A stretch of 64,000 bases of DNA from Oceanihabitans sediminis (GCF_003337215.1 NZ_QPIG01000002.1:496001-560000); one strand, 5' to 3'; shown: positions 16,458 to 26,096, numbered from the stretch's first letter. Numbers and translations are program-made. Notes: a model not told the origin generated them from the sequence alone.

Positions 16458-17696
16458 ATGGCAAAAATAACTCCATTTAAAGCAGTAAGACCTACTAGAG
16501 ATAAGGTTAGCCTAGTTGCGTCTCGTTCCTACCAATCCTATACACAGGCACAGCGAGAAGCGAGGTTGGACAACAATCCGTTTTCGTTTTTACACATTGT
16601 AAACCCTGGTTATAAATATGCCAGAGAAATTACGGGTGTAGAGCGTTATACTTTGGTAAAAAACCGCTACTTAGAGTTTAAAGAAGAAAACATCTTTATA
16701 CAAGACGAAACTCCTTCGTTTTATATGTATAAAATTGTAGATAGAGACAAACAAGTATTTCATGGTATTGTTGCTGCAGCAAGTGCTGAAGATTATGAAA
16801 ATAATATCATAAAAAAACATGAAGACACCATTGAATACAAAGAGATTGTTTTTAAAGACTACCTAAAAACAGTTGGCTTTAATACAGAGCCTGTACTCCT
16901 AACCTACCCGGACAACAAAACTATTAATTCCATTTTTAACAAAATGGAAAATGAACGTGCAGAATACGAGTTTACAACCACATTTAGAGATACACATTAC
17001 CTGTGGAAAATTGATGACAAAGAAACCATAAAAACCATTCAAGATGAGTTTCAAAATATGGAAACCATTTATATTGCAGATGGTCATCATCGTACTTCTT
17101 CTTCGTATCTATTAAGTAAAGACTTAAAAGAAAAAAATTCTGAACATAACGGTACAGAAGCATATAACTACTTCATGACTTTTTTAATTCCGGAATCTGA
17201 GTTAAAAATTCATGAATTTAATCGTTTAGTAAAAGACTTAAACGGATTAACTAAAGAAGAATTTCTAATAAAACTAGATGCTTCATTCAAAATTGAAAAT
17301 AGAGGTATTATACCATATAAACCTACGCAGAAGCATCACTTTAGTATGTATCTAGACGGGGAGTTTTATTCCCTCTCTTTAAGAAAAGTAAATCATTCCT
17401 TTTCAAATTCATTAGACGCCTTAGATGCACAGCTATTATACAACACTATCTTACAACCTATTTTAGGTATTGAAGATTTACGTAACGACACAAGAATAAA
17501 TTATCTAAACGGAAAAAAAGATATTATCAATTTAAAAAGCAATATTGATAATGGAGATTTTGCAGTTGGATTCGGTATGGTTCCTGTTACTATTGAAGAA
17601 ATGAAACAACTTGCAGACGACGGCTTAAAAATGCCACCTAAAAGCACCTATATTGAGCCAAAACTTAGAAGCGGTGTTACTATTTACGAGTTTTAA
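16458..17696 (+). CDS. DUF1015 family protein
   Basis: This 412-residue protein has the DUF1015 hallmarks: an N-terminal ITPFKAVRPTRDKV segment, HIVNPGY, and the central DGHHRTSSSYLL motif. Family members are cytosolic, and some papers link relatives to serine kinase-type activity (SerK in archaea); whether this protein is a kinase is not established. It lies between a terminator and yggS with about 77 bases downstream. Confidence 0.85.
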   Translation: MAKITPFKAVRPTRDKVSLVASRSYQSYTQAQREARLDNNPFSFLHIVNPGYKYAREITGVERYTLVKNRYLEFKEENIFIQDETPSFYMYKIVDRDKQVFHGIVAAASAEDYENNIIKKHEDTIEYKEIVFKDYLKTVGFNTEPVLLTYPDNKTINSIFNKMENERAEYEFTTTFRDTHYLWKIDDKETIKTIQDEFQNMETIYIADGHHRTSSSYLLSKDLKEKNSEHNGTEAYNYFMTFLIPESELKIHEFNRLVKDLNGLTKEEFLIKLDASFKIENRGIIPYKPTQKHHFSMYLDGEFYSLSLRKVNHSFSNSLDALDAQLLYNTILQPILGIEDLRNDTRINYLNGKKDIINLKSNIDNGDFAVGFGMVPVTIEEMKQLADDGLKMPPKSTYIEPKLRSGVTIYEF

Positions 17697-17773
17697 AATC
17701 CGTAATACTAGAAGTTTGATATCTAGTAAATAATTCGTTAATTTCATTCTCTTATAAAAAAACAAATATCTAA

Positions 17774-18430
17774 ATGAGCATTACAAAAAACCTACAAGAC
17801 ATACAATCTCAGCTTCCTGAACAGATAACTCTTGTAGCTGTTTCTAAAACCAAACCTGTTTCAGAAATTATGGAAGCCTACCAAGCGGGACAACGTATTT
17901 TTGGTGAAAACAGAATACAAGACATGGTAGAGAAATATGACGAAATGCCTAAAGATATTCAGTGGCATATGATTGGTCATGTACAACGCAATAAAGTGAA
18001 GTATATGGCGCATTTTGTTAGCCTGATTCATGGTGTTGAAAATTTCAAAACACTAAAAGAAATAAACAAACAAGCTGCAAGACACGACAGAACTATTGAT
18101 TGCTTATTACAAATAAAAATAGCTACAGAAGATTCTAAATTTGGTATGTCTGCAACCGAAGCTTCAGAAATATTACAATCTGAAGAGTTTTCAGATCTTA
18201 AAAATGTAAACGTAGTTGGCGTGATGGGAATGGCAACCTTCACGGAAAACCAAGAACAAATAAAAAGAGAATTTCTTTCTTTAAAAGCTGTATTCCAAGA
18301 TTTAAAAAAAATAATCCCAAAACTAGAAACTATTTCTATGGGAATGAGTGGCGACTATAAACTAGCAATTAAATGTGGAAGCACCATGGTTAGAGTTGGA
18401 AGTAGTATCTTTGGAGCTAGAAACTATTAA
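17774..18430 (+). CDS. YggS family pyridoxal-phosphate homeostasis protein
   Basis: The 218-residue protein has the PLP lysine in LVAVSKTKP, then FGENRIQDM, WHMIGHVQRNK and the phosphate-binding SMGMSGD and VRVGSSIFG segments near the end. YggS/PLPBP proteins bind PLP without catalysing a known reaction and keep PLP and amino-acid pools balanced. The length is slightly short of E. coli YggS (234), as usual for flavobacteria. Confidence 0.93.
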   Translation: MSITKNLQDIQSQLPEQITLVAVSKTKPVSEIMEAYQAGQRIFGENRIQDMVEKYDEMPKDIQWHMIGHVQRNKVKYMAHFVSLIHGVENFKTLKEINKQAARHDRTIDCLLQIKIATEDSKFGMSATEASEILQSEEFSDLKNVNVVGVMGMATFTENQEQIKREFLSLKAVFQDLKKIIPKLETISMGMSGDYKLAIKCGSTMVRVGSSIFGARNY

Positions 18431-18500
18431 ACTGTATTTGTTTTATAAAACAATACACACTTAAATCTTTAAAAACCTACATCGTCACTACCCTTTCGTA

Positions 18501-19892
18501 TTGACAAGTACTAAAAAAACAGAACTCATTTACACAATAGTAGACATAGAAACCACTGGTGGTAAGTATAATGAAGAAGGCATAACAGAAATTGCCATTT
18601 ATAAATATGATGGCCATGAAGTGGTTGACCAGTTTATTAGTTTAATAAATCCAGAGCGCGAAATTCAACCTTTTGTAGTAAACCTAACCGGAATTAACAG
18701 CAAAATGTTACGCAATGCGCCTAAATTTTACGAAGTAGCAAAACGTATAGTTGAAATCACCGAAGACACAATATTAGTTGCTCATAATGCAAAATTTGAT
18801 TACCGAATTCTGCGTACTGAGTTTAAGCGCTTAGGCTTCGATTTTACACGCAAGACTTTATGTACTTTAGAACTTTCTAAAGAACTAATTCCGGAACAAG
18901 AATCCTATAGTCTTGGGAAGCTTACTAGAGCATTAGGCATTCCTGTTGCAGATAGGCACAGAGCTGCCGGAGATGCTTTTGCAACGGTTAAATTATTTAA
19001 AATTCTTTTAGAAAAAGATGTAAAGAAAAACATCATTCAAGAATCTATAAAGCACGAACCTAAAACTCAAGTAGAGTCTAGACTTTTAAGTATTATTGAA
19101 AGCCTACCTGCTATTACCGGTGTATATTATATACACGAAGCAGATGGAGAAATAATCTATATTGGAAAGAGTAAAAATATTAGAAAGCGTATTAACCAGC
19201 ACTTTACAGGAACTACTCGTAAGGCTAAAAAAATTCAACTTCAAGTTGCTGCAGTAACATACGAAGCATGCGGTAGCGAACTTGTTGCACTTTTAAAAGA
19301 AAGTGAAGCTATAAAACAAAATAAACCCATCTACAATAGAGCATTGCGAAAAACTGTTTTCACCCACGCTCTATACAGTTTTACAGATGAAAATGGCTAT
19401 ATCAATCTAAAAATTGATAAGGTAGACGGAAGAAAAAAACCTATTACTACTTTTAGTAACAGACAAAGTGCTAAAAGTTTTATGTTTAATAAAGTAGAAG
19501 AATATCAATTATGCCAAAAGCTTACAGGTTTATATGATTCTAAAAGCCACTGTTTTAATTACACCGTAAAAACTTGCGAAGGAGCTTGTGTACAAGAAGA
19601 AGCTCCCGAGGAATACAATAAAAGAGTTCAACAGCTAATTGATAAAAACTCTTTTTCTAATGAAAATATAGTAATTGTAGATAGAGGTCGTGAAGTAGAT
19701 GAACGCTCTGCTATTTTAATTCAAAATGGTGTTTTTAAAGGAATTGGATTCTTTAATTTAAACTATCAAATAAATAATTTAGATGTCTTAGAATCTATAA
19801 TTACACCAATGGAAAACAATAAAGATACCCAACATATTATTAAAAGCTATTTAAGACGAAATAAAAATATAAAAGTTTTAAATATAAAGTAA
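18501..19892 (+). CDS. DnaQ-like exonuclease fused to a GIY-YIG/UvrC-like endonuclease
   Basis: The 463-residue protein starts at TTG; no ATG lies before the first catalytic residues. Residues 10-170 form a DEDDh 3'-5' exonuclease (D15, E17, D100, H153, D158). A GIY-YIG domain follows (GVYYI at 207-211, IYIGKS at 219-224, R229), related to the N-terminal nuclease of UvrC and Cho. Downstream, C338, C351, C359 and C363 reproduce the C-x11/12-C-x7-C-x3-C pattern of UvrC, where it holds an iron-sulfur cluster. Such fusions occur in Bacteroidota and Actinobacteria and are presumed to act in DNA repair. Its TAA is followed directly by the next ATG, so the two genes are translationally coupled. Confidence 0.88.
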   Translation: MTSTKKTELIYTIVDIETTGGKYNEEGITEIAIYKYDGHEVVDQFISLINPEREIQPFVVNLTGINSKMLRNAPKFYEVAKRIVEITEDTILVAHNAKFDYRILRTEFKRLGFDFTRKTLCTLELSKELIPEQESYSLGKLTRALGIPVADRHRAAGDAFATVKLFKILLEKDVKKNIIQESIKHEPKTQVESRLLSIIESLPAITGVYYIHEADGEIIYIGKSKNIRKRINQHFTGTTRKAKKIQLQVAAVTYEACGSELVALLKESEAIKQNKPIYNRALRKTVFTHALYSFTDENGYINLKIDKVDGRKKPITTFSNRQSAKSFMFNKVEEYQLCQKLTGLYDSKSHCFNYTVKTCEGACVQEEAPEEYNKRVQQLIDKNSFSNENIVIVDRGREVDERSAILIQNGVFKGIGFFNLNYQINNLDVLESIITPMENNKDTQHIIKSYLRRNKNIKVLNIK

Positions 19893-21857
19893 ATGAAAAA
19901 AATATACCTACTAATTAGCTTTCTTCTTACTACCGTTTTTTTGGGGCAAGCACAGCAGTTTCATCATAATTATTATGCTGCAACCAAAGCTGATTTAGAA
20001 ACCAATATTTTTGAAAAAGATTCTACAGCAAATGCTTTAGTTATCTACGAATTTGGTAAAACCTATGTTGATGATAGTTCTTTTGAATTAAAACACGAGT
20101 TCAAACAAAAATTAAAGATATTAAATAAAAAAGGCTATAATCATGCTACGGTTATGATTTACCTTTATAACTCGGGAAGTAAAAAGGAAAAAGTTTCTGA
20201 TATTCAAGCCACCACACATAATCTTGTTAATGGAAACATCCATAAAACAGAGCTTAATAAAAATGAAATCTACACAGAAAAATATAATGAGAATTACACT
20301 TTAGTTAAATTTACATTTCCAAATATTCAAGAAGGCTCTGTAATAACTTATAGTTACACCCTTACATTACCTTTTATTTACAAGTTTAAAGGTTGGGAGT
20401 TTCAAAGTGAAATACCTAAACTATATAGCGAATACAATACTAGCATTCCTGCTAATTATGATTATAATATAAAACTTGTAGGCACTATTCCACTAGCAAA
20501 AAACAAATCAGATTTAAAACATCATTGCCTAGAAACTGCTAGAGGAGGTTCTTCAGACTGTACCGAATCTATTTATATCATGAAAAACATTCCTGCTTTT
20601 ATTGAAGAAGATTTTATGACAACTAAAAGCAATTACCTATCAAGAATAGAATATGAATTAAAAACTTTTAAAGGATTTGACGGAACTGTTGAAAACATAA
20701 CCAAAACCTGGAAAAACACAGATAGAGAAATTAGAGACAACAAAAACATAGGCAAACAATTAAAAAGAAAAGTAGATAAAAAACAGCTCTTAAGTGCCGA
20801 TATTTTAGAAGAAAAAGACGCTCTGAAAAAAGCTGAACAGATTTACAAACACATTCAGGACAACTATACTTGGAATAGCAATTATAGTATTTTTGAAGAT
20901 GTTTCTATAAAAAATTTAATAGATAAAAAATCTGGAAGTGTTTCCGAAATTAATATTCTTTTGCATAATTTACTAGAAGCATGCAATATAGAAGTAAAAC
21001 CCATAATTCTTTCTACTAGAAACAATGGTTTACCAACAACTATATATCCTGTAATTTCCGATTTTAATTATTTAATTGTACAAGCAAGCATTAATAATAA
21101 AACCTATTTATTAGATGCTACAGATAGGTATTTAAGCTTTGGTCAAATTCCGTTTAGAGCTTTAAATCAATATGGAAGACTTCTAGATTTTAAAAACGGA
21201 AGCAAATGGGTAGATATTGAAGCGCTTCCTGGTTCTAATATAAACTATAGAGTAAATCTTCAATTACATGCAGATCAAAATATAACTGGCGAGATTCAAT
21301 TTAATAATAGAGGATATCCTGCTTTAACTGAAAAAAAATCGTATTTCGAAAACCCAATACAACACCAAAAGGATTTACAAGATGAATATGAGAATTTAGA
21401 AATTTTTGAATACCAAGCAGAAACCGAAGCAAAAAACAGCTTAGACTTTAATGAGAGTTTTAAAATTAATTACGAAGCAGAACAAATTGGAGAACAGCTT
21501 TATATAAACCCGTTTATCTTTACTTTTTTTGAAGAAAACCCTTTTAAACTTCAAGAACGTAGCTATCCATTAGATTTTGGATATAAAAGAGCTTATATAT
21601 ATTCGTATAAAATTAAAATAGATACTGCTTTTGAAATTCTAGAAACACCAAAAGAAACTATTTTACAATTACCAGAAAATACAGGACAATTACTATTTAA
21701 TACCCTTGTAAATAATAATGAAATAATTGTTTATTTTAAACTAAGCTTTAACCAAGAAATATATACTAAAGAATTTTATCCGTATATAAAAAAAGCAATG
21801 AGTACCGTTGTAAATATCCAAAAGAACAGTACTATTGTATTAAAACGAAGTAATTAA
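19893..21857 (+). CDS. DUF3857 protein with a degenerate transglutaminase-like domain
   Basis: This 654-residue exported protein (signal peptide ending about residue 20) has an N-terminal DUF3857 beta domain (about 50-200) and a transglutaminase-like core (about 310-420). The catalytic triad is broken. The usual Cys position in GSVSEIN is V350 and the usual His position in FNYLIV is Y393; only D408 in LLDATD remains. It probably binds rather than cleaves or cross-links. The ATG immediately follows the TAA of the exonuclease/GIY-YIG gene. Paralogues with the same losses are frequent in Bacteroidota, and their role is unknown. Confidence 0.8.
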   Translation: MKKIYLLISFLLTTVFLGQAQQFHHNYYAATKADLETNIFEKDSTANALVIYEFGKTYVDDSSFELKHEFKQKLKILNKKGYNHATVMIYLYNSGSKKEKVSDIQATTHNLVNGNIHKTELNKNEIYTEKYNENYTLVKFTFPNIQEGSVITYSYTLTLPFIYKFKGWEFQSEIPKLYSEYNTSIPANYDYNIKLVGTIPLAKNKSDLKHHCLETARGGSSDCTESIYIMKNIPAFIEEDFMTTKSNYLSRIEYELKTFKGFDGTVENITKTWKNTDREIRDNKNIGKQLKRKVDKKQLLSADILEEKDALKKAEQIYKHIQDNYTWNSNYSIFEDVSIKNLIDKKSGSVSEINILLHNLLEACNIEVKPIILSTRNNGLPTTIYPVISDFNYLIVQASINNKTYLLDATDRYLSFGQIPFRALNQYGRLLDFKNGSKWVDIEALPGSNINYRVNLQLHADQNITGEIQFNNRGYPALTEKKSYFENPIQHQKDLQDEYENLEIFEYQAETEAKNSLDFNESFKINYEAEQIGEQLYINPFIFTFFEENPFKLQERSYPLDFGYKRAYIYSYKIKIDTAFEILETPKETILQLPENTGQLLFNTLVNNNEIIVYFKLSFNQEIYTKEFYPYIKKAMSTVVNIQKNSTIVLKRSN

Positions 21858-21904
21858 TCTCTTTTCACTACTTTTGAGAATATAAGTAATTATTTAAATA
21901 CTTA

Positions 21905-22795
21905 ATGGCCGAAAAAAAACCACATATAGATTGGAAAATAAAAGTTCATGATATTATTTATGAAGCGGAAACTCCTGCCGGTAAGCTATTTGACATTATT
22001 TTACTTATAGCCATACTAGCGAGTATCTTATTAGTGATGCTAGAGAGTGTGGAATCTTTAGATAATCAATACCATGCATTCTTTGATATTTCAGAATGGG
22101 TAATTACCATTATGTTTTCTATAGAATATATCTTACGTATTATCTCTGTAAAAAAACCCCTGAAATACATTACCAGTTTCTATGGTGTTATCGATTTACT
22201 TTCTACCCTCCCAAAATATCTATCTTTAATATTTGTAGGAACGCATGCACTTGTAGCATTTAGAGCTATTAGGCTATTGCGTGTTTTTAGAATCTTAAAA
22301 CTTGTAAGATTTCTTTCTGCATCGAACCATTTAGCAACAGCTTTAAAAGCAAGTAGGGCCAAAATTTTAGTGTTTGTATTAACCATGTTAATTACCACTA
22401 TTATTCTAGGAACAGTAATGTACCTGGTTGAAGGAAAAGAAAACGGCTTCGACAATATTCCGAAAAGTGTTTATTGGTGTATTGTTACACTTACAACTGT
22501 TGGTTTTGGAGATATTACTCCGCAAACACCACTAGGGCAAGTTATCGCCTCCTTTGTAATGATTATGGGGTATGGAATAATTGCTGTACCTACAGGAATT
22601 GTTACCGCAGAATACGCTAAACAAGACAGCAAAATGAATGACTCTGACGATAAACATAAGCATAGTGTTTCACCTATACCTCCGCACCCAAGTGAAATAG
22701 ACACAAACTCCTTATCCTGCCATAACTGTATGCAAGAAGGTCACAAAGATGGAGCTAAGTTCTGCTTCAACTGCGGTCACGATTTAAATACCTAA
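21905..22795 (+). CDS. Voltage-gated potassium channel with a C-terminal zinc ribbon
   Basis: The 296-residue protein has six membrane spans. S4 has regularly spaced positive residues (R120, R123, R126, R129, K132, R135). The pore has the K+ selectivity filter TVGFGD at 198-203. After S6 there is a hydrophilic linker with His and Pro, then a zinc ribbon C272-x2-C275-x11-C287-x2-C290 at the very end. It should conduct K+ across the inner membrane in response to voltage. The zinc ribbon replaces the usual RCK domain and suggests another control input or an assembly role. Confidence 0.9.
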   Translation: MAEKKPHIDWKIKVHDIIYEAETPAGKLFDIILLIAILASILLVMLESVESLDNQYHAFFDISEWVITIMFSIEYILRIISVKKPLKYITSFYGVIDLLSTLPKYLSLIFVGTHALVAFRAIRLLRVFRILKLVRFLSASNHLATALKASRAKILVFVLTMLITTIILGTVMYLVEGKENGFDNIPKSVYWCIVTLTTVGFGDITPQTPLGQVIASFVMIMGYGIIAVPTGIVTAEYAKQDSKMNDSDDKHKHSVSPIPPHPSEIDTNSLSCHNCMQEGHKDGAKFCFNCGHDLNT

Positions 22796-22822
22796 CCTCA
22801 ATACTCCTAAATTATCTCTAGT

Positions 22823-23734
22823 ATAGAAAATAATAAGTATCTAATTTCTATTGTAGGTCCTACTGCAATAGGAAAAACTTCGCTAAGCATTAAATTAGCG
22901 CAGCATTTTAATACGGAAATTATTTCGGCAGACTCTAGGCAGTTTTTTAAAGAAATGCAAATAGGAACTGCTGCACCAACTCCTGAAGAATTAGCAGCTG
23001 CACCGCATCATTTCATTCACCATAAATCTATTGAAAATAAATATAGTGTTGGTTCTTTTGAAAAAGACGCTATACAAAAGCTAGATACGCTTTACAAAAA
23101 ACACGATATAGTTATTATGGTTGGTGGCTCTGGGTTATATGTAGATGCTGTAACCAGAGGCTTAGATCATTTTCCTGATGTAGATAAAAGTATTAGAGAA
23201 GAATTAAACTTAAGGCTAGAAAACGAAGGTCTAGAAAAACTACAAGAGCAGCTTAAAAACCTTGACGAGGAAACCTATAACACTATTGCCTTAAAAAACC
23301 CACAACGAGTGGTAAGAGCCTTGGAAGTGTGTTTAGGAACAGGTAAACCTTATTCCTCCTTTTTAAACAAAGACAAAAACAAAAGAAACTTTAAGACGAT
23401 ATCTATTGGCTTAACTGCTGAAAGAGAAATTATATACGACAGAATAAACCAAAGAGTAGATATAATGGTTTCGGAAGGTTTATTAGGCGAAGTTCAAAAA
23501 CTAATACCGAAGAAACATTTAAACGCATTAAATACGGTAGGCTACAAAGAATTATTCCAATATTTTGACCAAGAATGGACATTGGAATTTGCTATAAGCG
23601 AAATTAAAAAGAACAGTCGTCGCTTTGCAAAACGCCAATTAACATGGTTTAAAAGAAATGAAAACACACTTTGGTTTGATTATAAAACCAATGTAGAAGA
23701 CATTATAAAAGAAATAAATAACAAGAAATTATAA
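22823..23734 (+). CDS. miaA: tRNA dimethylallyltransferase, start codon non-canonical
   Basis: The reading frame contains the P-loop GPTAIGKT, the ISADSRQFFKEMQIGTAAP segment and the C-terminal RFAKRQLTWFKRN motif of MiaA, which adds a dimethylallyl group to A37 of tRNAs reading UNN codons. The first ATG (22955) lies after the P-loop and would destroy the enzyme. Upstream the frame is open back to a TAA at 22808 but contains no ATG, GTG or TTG. The best match to family N-termini starts at ATA 22823 (reading [M]ENNKYLISIV; 303 residues); ATT or ATC codons further upstream are alternatives. Either a rare start codon is used or the start was damaged. A terminator follows. Confidence 0.88.
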   Translation: MENNKYLISIVGPTAIGKTSLSIKLAQHFNTEIISADSRQFFKEMQIGTAAPTPEELAAAPHHFIHHKSIENKYSVGSFEKDAIQKLDTLYKKHDIVIMVGGSGLYVDAVTRGLDHFPDVDKSIREELNLRLENEGLEKLQEQLKNLDEETYNTIALKNPQRVVRALEVCLGTGKPYSSFLNKDKNKRNFKTISIGLTAEREIIYDRINQRVDIMVSEGLLGEVQKLIPKKHLNALNTVGYKELFQYFDQEWTLEFAISEIKKNSRRFAKRQLTWFKRNENTLWFDYKTNVEDIIKEINNKKL

Positions 23735-23746
23735 TTAAGCTCAAAA

Positions 23747-23778
23747 AAAAATCCAACTTTAAAAGTTGGATTTTTTTA
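23747..23778. terminator. Bidirectional terminator between miaA and the response regulator
   Basis: AATCCAACTTT (23750-23760) pairs with AAAGTTGGATT (23762-23772), with A and T runs on the outer sides, suited to both converging genes. Confidence 0.85.
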
Positions 23779-23795
23779 TACTATAAAGTTAAGTC

Positions 23796-24509
23796 TTACT
23801 TAGCTTCGTTATTAACAACTAATCTAAAACCTTCCCCATGAATATTAAGAATTTCTACATTTTCATCTAATTTTAGATACTTACGTAATTTAGCAATGTA
23901 TACATCCATACTTCTAGACGTAAAATAATTATCGTCTCTCCATATTTTAGTTAACGCTAATTCTCGAGGCATTAAATCGTTTTCATGTAAAGCTAATAGT
24001 CTTAAAAGTTCGTTTTCTTTTGGAGATAATTTCACTTGATCACCACCTTTATAAGTTAAAAAACGAAGCTTAGAGTTTAGATTAAATCCACCAATTTGAA
24101 ATTCAAACTGTTTACTATCTGTAACAGAGTCTGAAGCTTTACGCTGAATGATTGCTTTAATCTTCATTAAAAGTACTTCACTATCAAATGGTTTATTTAA
24201 ATAATCATCTGCACCTACCTTATAACCTTTCAGCACATCTTCTTTCATTGCTTTTGCAGTCAAGAATATAATAGGCACATCTGTATTTTTCTCACGTATT
24301 TCTTTAGCTAAAGTAAATCCGTCTTTATAAGGCATCATTACATCTAAAATACATAAGTCGAAATCATCTTTTTTAAATTTCTCAAAGCCTTCCATACCAT
24401 TTTTGGCATGTGTAACTTCATAATCATTCATCATTAAATAATCCTTCAAGACTGTTCCAAAGTTAGGATCATCTTCTACTAGTAAAATTTTCTTTTGTTG
24501 TTCATTCAT
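23796..24509 (-). CDS. OmpR-type response regulator (RprY-like)
   Basis: The 237-residue protein has a receiver domain (acidic pair in VEDD at 11-14, phosphoacceptor D56 in CILDVMMP, Thr/Lys in FLTAKA) and a winged-helix DNA-binding domain (about 135-232) with LSPKENELLRLL and TSRSMDVYIAKLRKYL. It is co-oriented with the histidine kinase gene, whose stop is 4 bases before its ATG. The pair resembles the RprX-RprY system of Bacteroidota; its signal is unknown. Confidence 0.9.
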   Translation of the reverse strand: MNEQQKKILLVEDDPNFGTVLKDYLMMNDYEVTHAKNGMEGFEKFKKDDFDLCILDVMMPYKDGFTLAKEIREKNTDVPIIFLTAKAMKEDVLKGYKVGADDYLNKPFDSEVLLMKIKAIIQRKASDSVTDSKQFEFQIGGFNLNSKLRFLTYKGGDQVKLSPKENELLRLLALHENDLMPRELALTKIWRDDNYFTSRSMDVYIAKLRKYLKLDENVEILNIHGEGFRLVVNNEAK

Positions 24510-24513
24510 AACT

Positions 24514-26091
24514 TTATGATATTAACGGAAGCCTTATAGTAAAGGTACTTCCCTTGTCTTTTTCACTTTCTACTGTAATATAACCATGATGGTCATCTAC
24601 AATTCTTTTTACATACGCCAATCCTAGTCCGTGACCTTTTACATTGTGTATGTCTCCTGTGTGTTCTCTATAAAACTTTTCAAACACTCTTTTTTGAGCT
24701 GCTTTGCTCATTCCACTTCCGTGGTCTTTTATTTTAATTAAAATGTTTTCTCCAACATTTTCTGTACTTACTTCTATTATTGGTGCTTCTGGCGAATACT
24801 TTATAGCATTATCCAGCACGTTTACTAAAACATTAACAAAATGCGTATCATTTGCTAAAACTGAAGTTTTTTCTGCTTCCAGTTTTGATGTTATAGCACC
24901 TTGTCTATCTTCCACTATTAGTTCTACATGCGTGATTGCATCTTCTAATAAGTCGTGTAAATCCACATTTTCCTTACTAATGTTTAACTCGTTTTTTTCA
25001 AGTTTAGATATTCGTAATACATTTTCTACCTGTGCATGCATACGTTTGTTTTCCTCCTTAATCATTCCTAAGTAACGAAGCACCTTTTCCTTATCATCTA
25101 TAATCTTTGGGTTTCTAATAGCATCTAAAGCTAGATTAATAGTAGCAATAGGTGTTTTAAACTCATGCGTCATATTATTGATGAAATCGGTTTTAATTTC
25201 AGAAATTTTACGTTGCCTAAAAAGCTGAAGTAATGCACTTGCATAAGCAATAATGATAATGGTTGTAAAAACGAAAGACAACACAATCATACTGATTATA
25301 GAAGACCAAATGAATTTATTATGTTTCGGAAAATTAAGTAGCAACCTGTAGTTATTTTCTTTTAATTCATTATCGAAAATTGGTACGCTAAAAGTAGAAC
25401 CATTCTGCAATTCGAAAGCTTCACTTTGTACTTTAGTTGCTAAATCGTTATCATAAATTGCAAATTCAAAATCTATATCAATATTATCTTCTCTCAATTG
25501 TTTTTTAAGCAATCTCTTTATTTCACTTGGAGATACTCTTTTATAAATTGGCATTCTACTTGCAAAAAACCTAAAAGCCTTTTCAAAGGAAATTTTTTCT
25601 GCTTCGGTAAGTCTTCCAGAGTTGGAAATACTTAATACCGGATTCGTATTTAAATCATTTGAAGTAGAAGAATTTGAGTAAATCTTCGTTTCAGAATTAC
25701 TTAATATTTTCTGAATATTAATACTATCTCTATCTAAACCTAAGTCAAAGAACGCAGAAGACAATGTGTAATTCTCTTCAAAAATACCGCTTTTATATAC
25801 TATCGTTTCATTGGTATTTTGGTTTTGCTGTACAATAAATAAGTTTCTAATTGCTACGGTATCTGCTAGCTTTTCTTGATCTGCTAATTGCTGATACTTG
25901 GTATAGTACTTATCAATCTCTTTATTCTCTATTGTAGAAGTAGTATAACTTAATGCCTTTTTTACATTAAAAGTAAACTGTTCCTTTTTATTATCTACAG
26001 AGTTTTTTATATAGTACGCCTGCAATGAGATAATCCCAATTAGAGATAAACTCATTAAAACCACCAATAAGATGAATAGTTTTTTGCTCAT
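24514..26091 (-). CDS. Sensor histidine kinase (RprX-like)
   Basis: This 525-residue kinase has spans at about 5-27 and 262-287 flanking a periplasmic sensor of roughly 230 residues. No HAMP domain is obvious. The H-box NNMTHEFKTPIA has the phosphorylated His at 309, and the ATPase domain has N, G1 (KDHGSGM) and G2 (GHGLGLAYV) boxes. It phosphorylates the adjacent OmpR-type regulator. A TAATTTTG element ends just 5 bases before the ATG, so the transcript may be leaderless. Confidence 0.92.
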   Translation of the reverse strand: MSKKLFILLVVLMSLSLIGIISLQAYYIKNSVDNKKEQFTFNVKKALSYTTSTIENKEIDKYYTKYQQLADQEKLADTVAIRNLFIVQQNQNTNETIVYKSGIFEENYTLSSAFFDLGLDRDSINIQKILSNSETKIYSNSSTSNDLNTNPVLSISNSGRLTEAEKISFEKAFRFFASRMPIYKRVSPSEIKRLLKKQLREDNIDIDFEFAIYDNDLATKVQSEAFELQNGSTFSVPIFDNELKENNYRLLLNFPKHNKFIWSSIISMIVLSFVFTTIIIIAYASALLQLFRQRKISEIKTDFINNMTHEFKTPIATINLALDAIRNPKIIDDKEKVLRYLGMIKEENKRMHAQVENVLRISKLEKNELNISKENVDLHDLLEDAITHVELIVEDRQGAITSKLEAEKTSVLANDTHFVNVLVNVLDNAIKYSPEAPIIEVSTENVGENILIKIKDHGSGMSKAAQKRVFEKFYREHTGDIHNVKGHGLGLAYVKRIVDDHHGYITVESEKDKGSTFTIRLPLIS

Positions 26092-26096
26092 CTGTT

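Noticed and set aside
23796-26091. Horizontal transfer of the two-component pair
   Set aside because: Base composition and flanking gene types are the same as in the rest of the window, and the pair is typical for the phylum.
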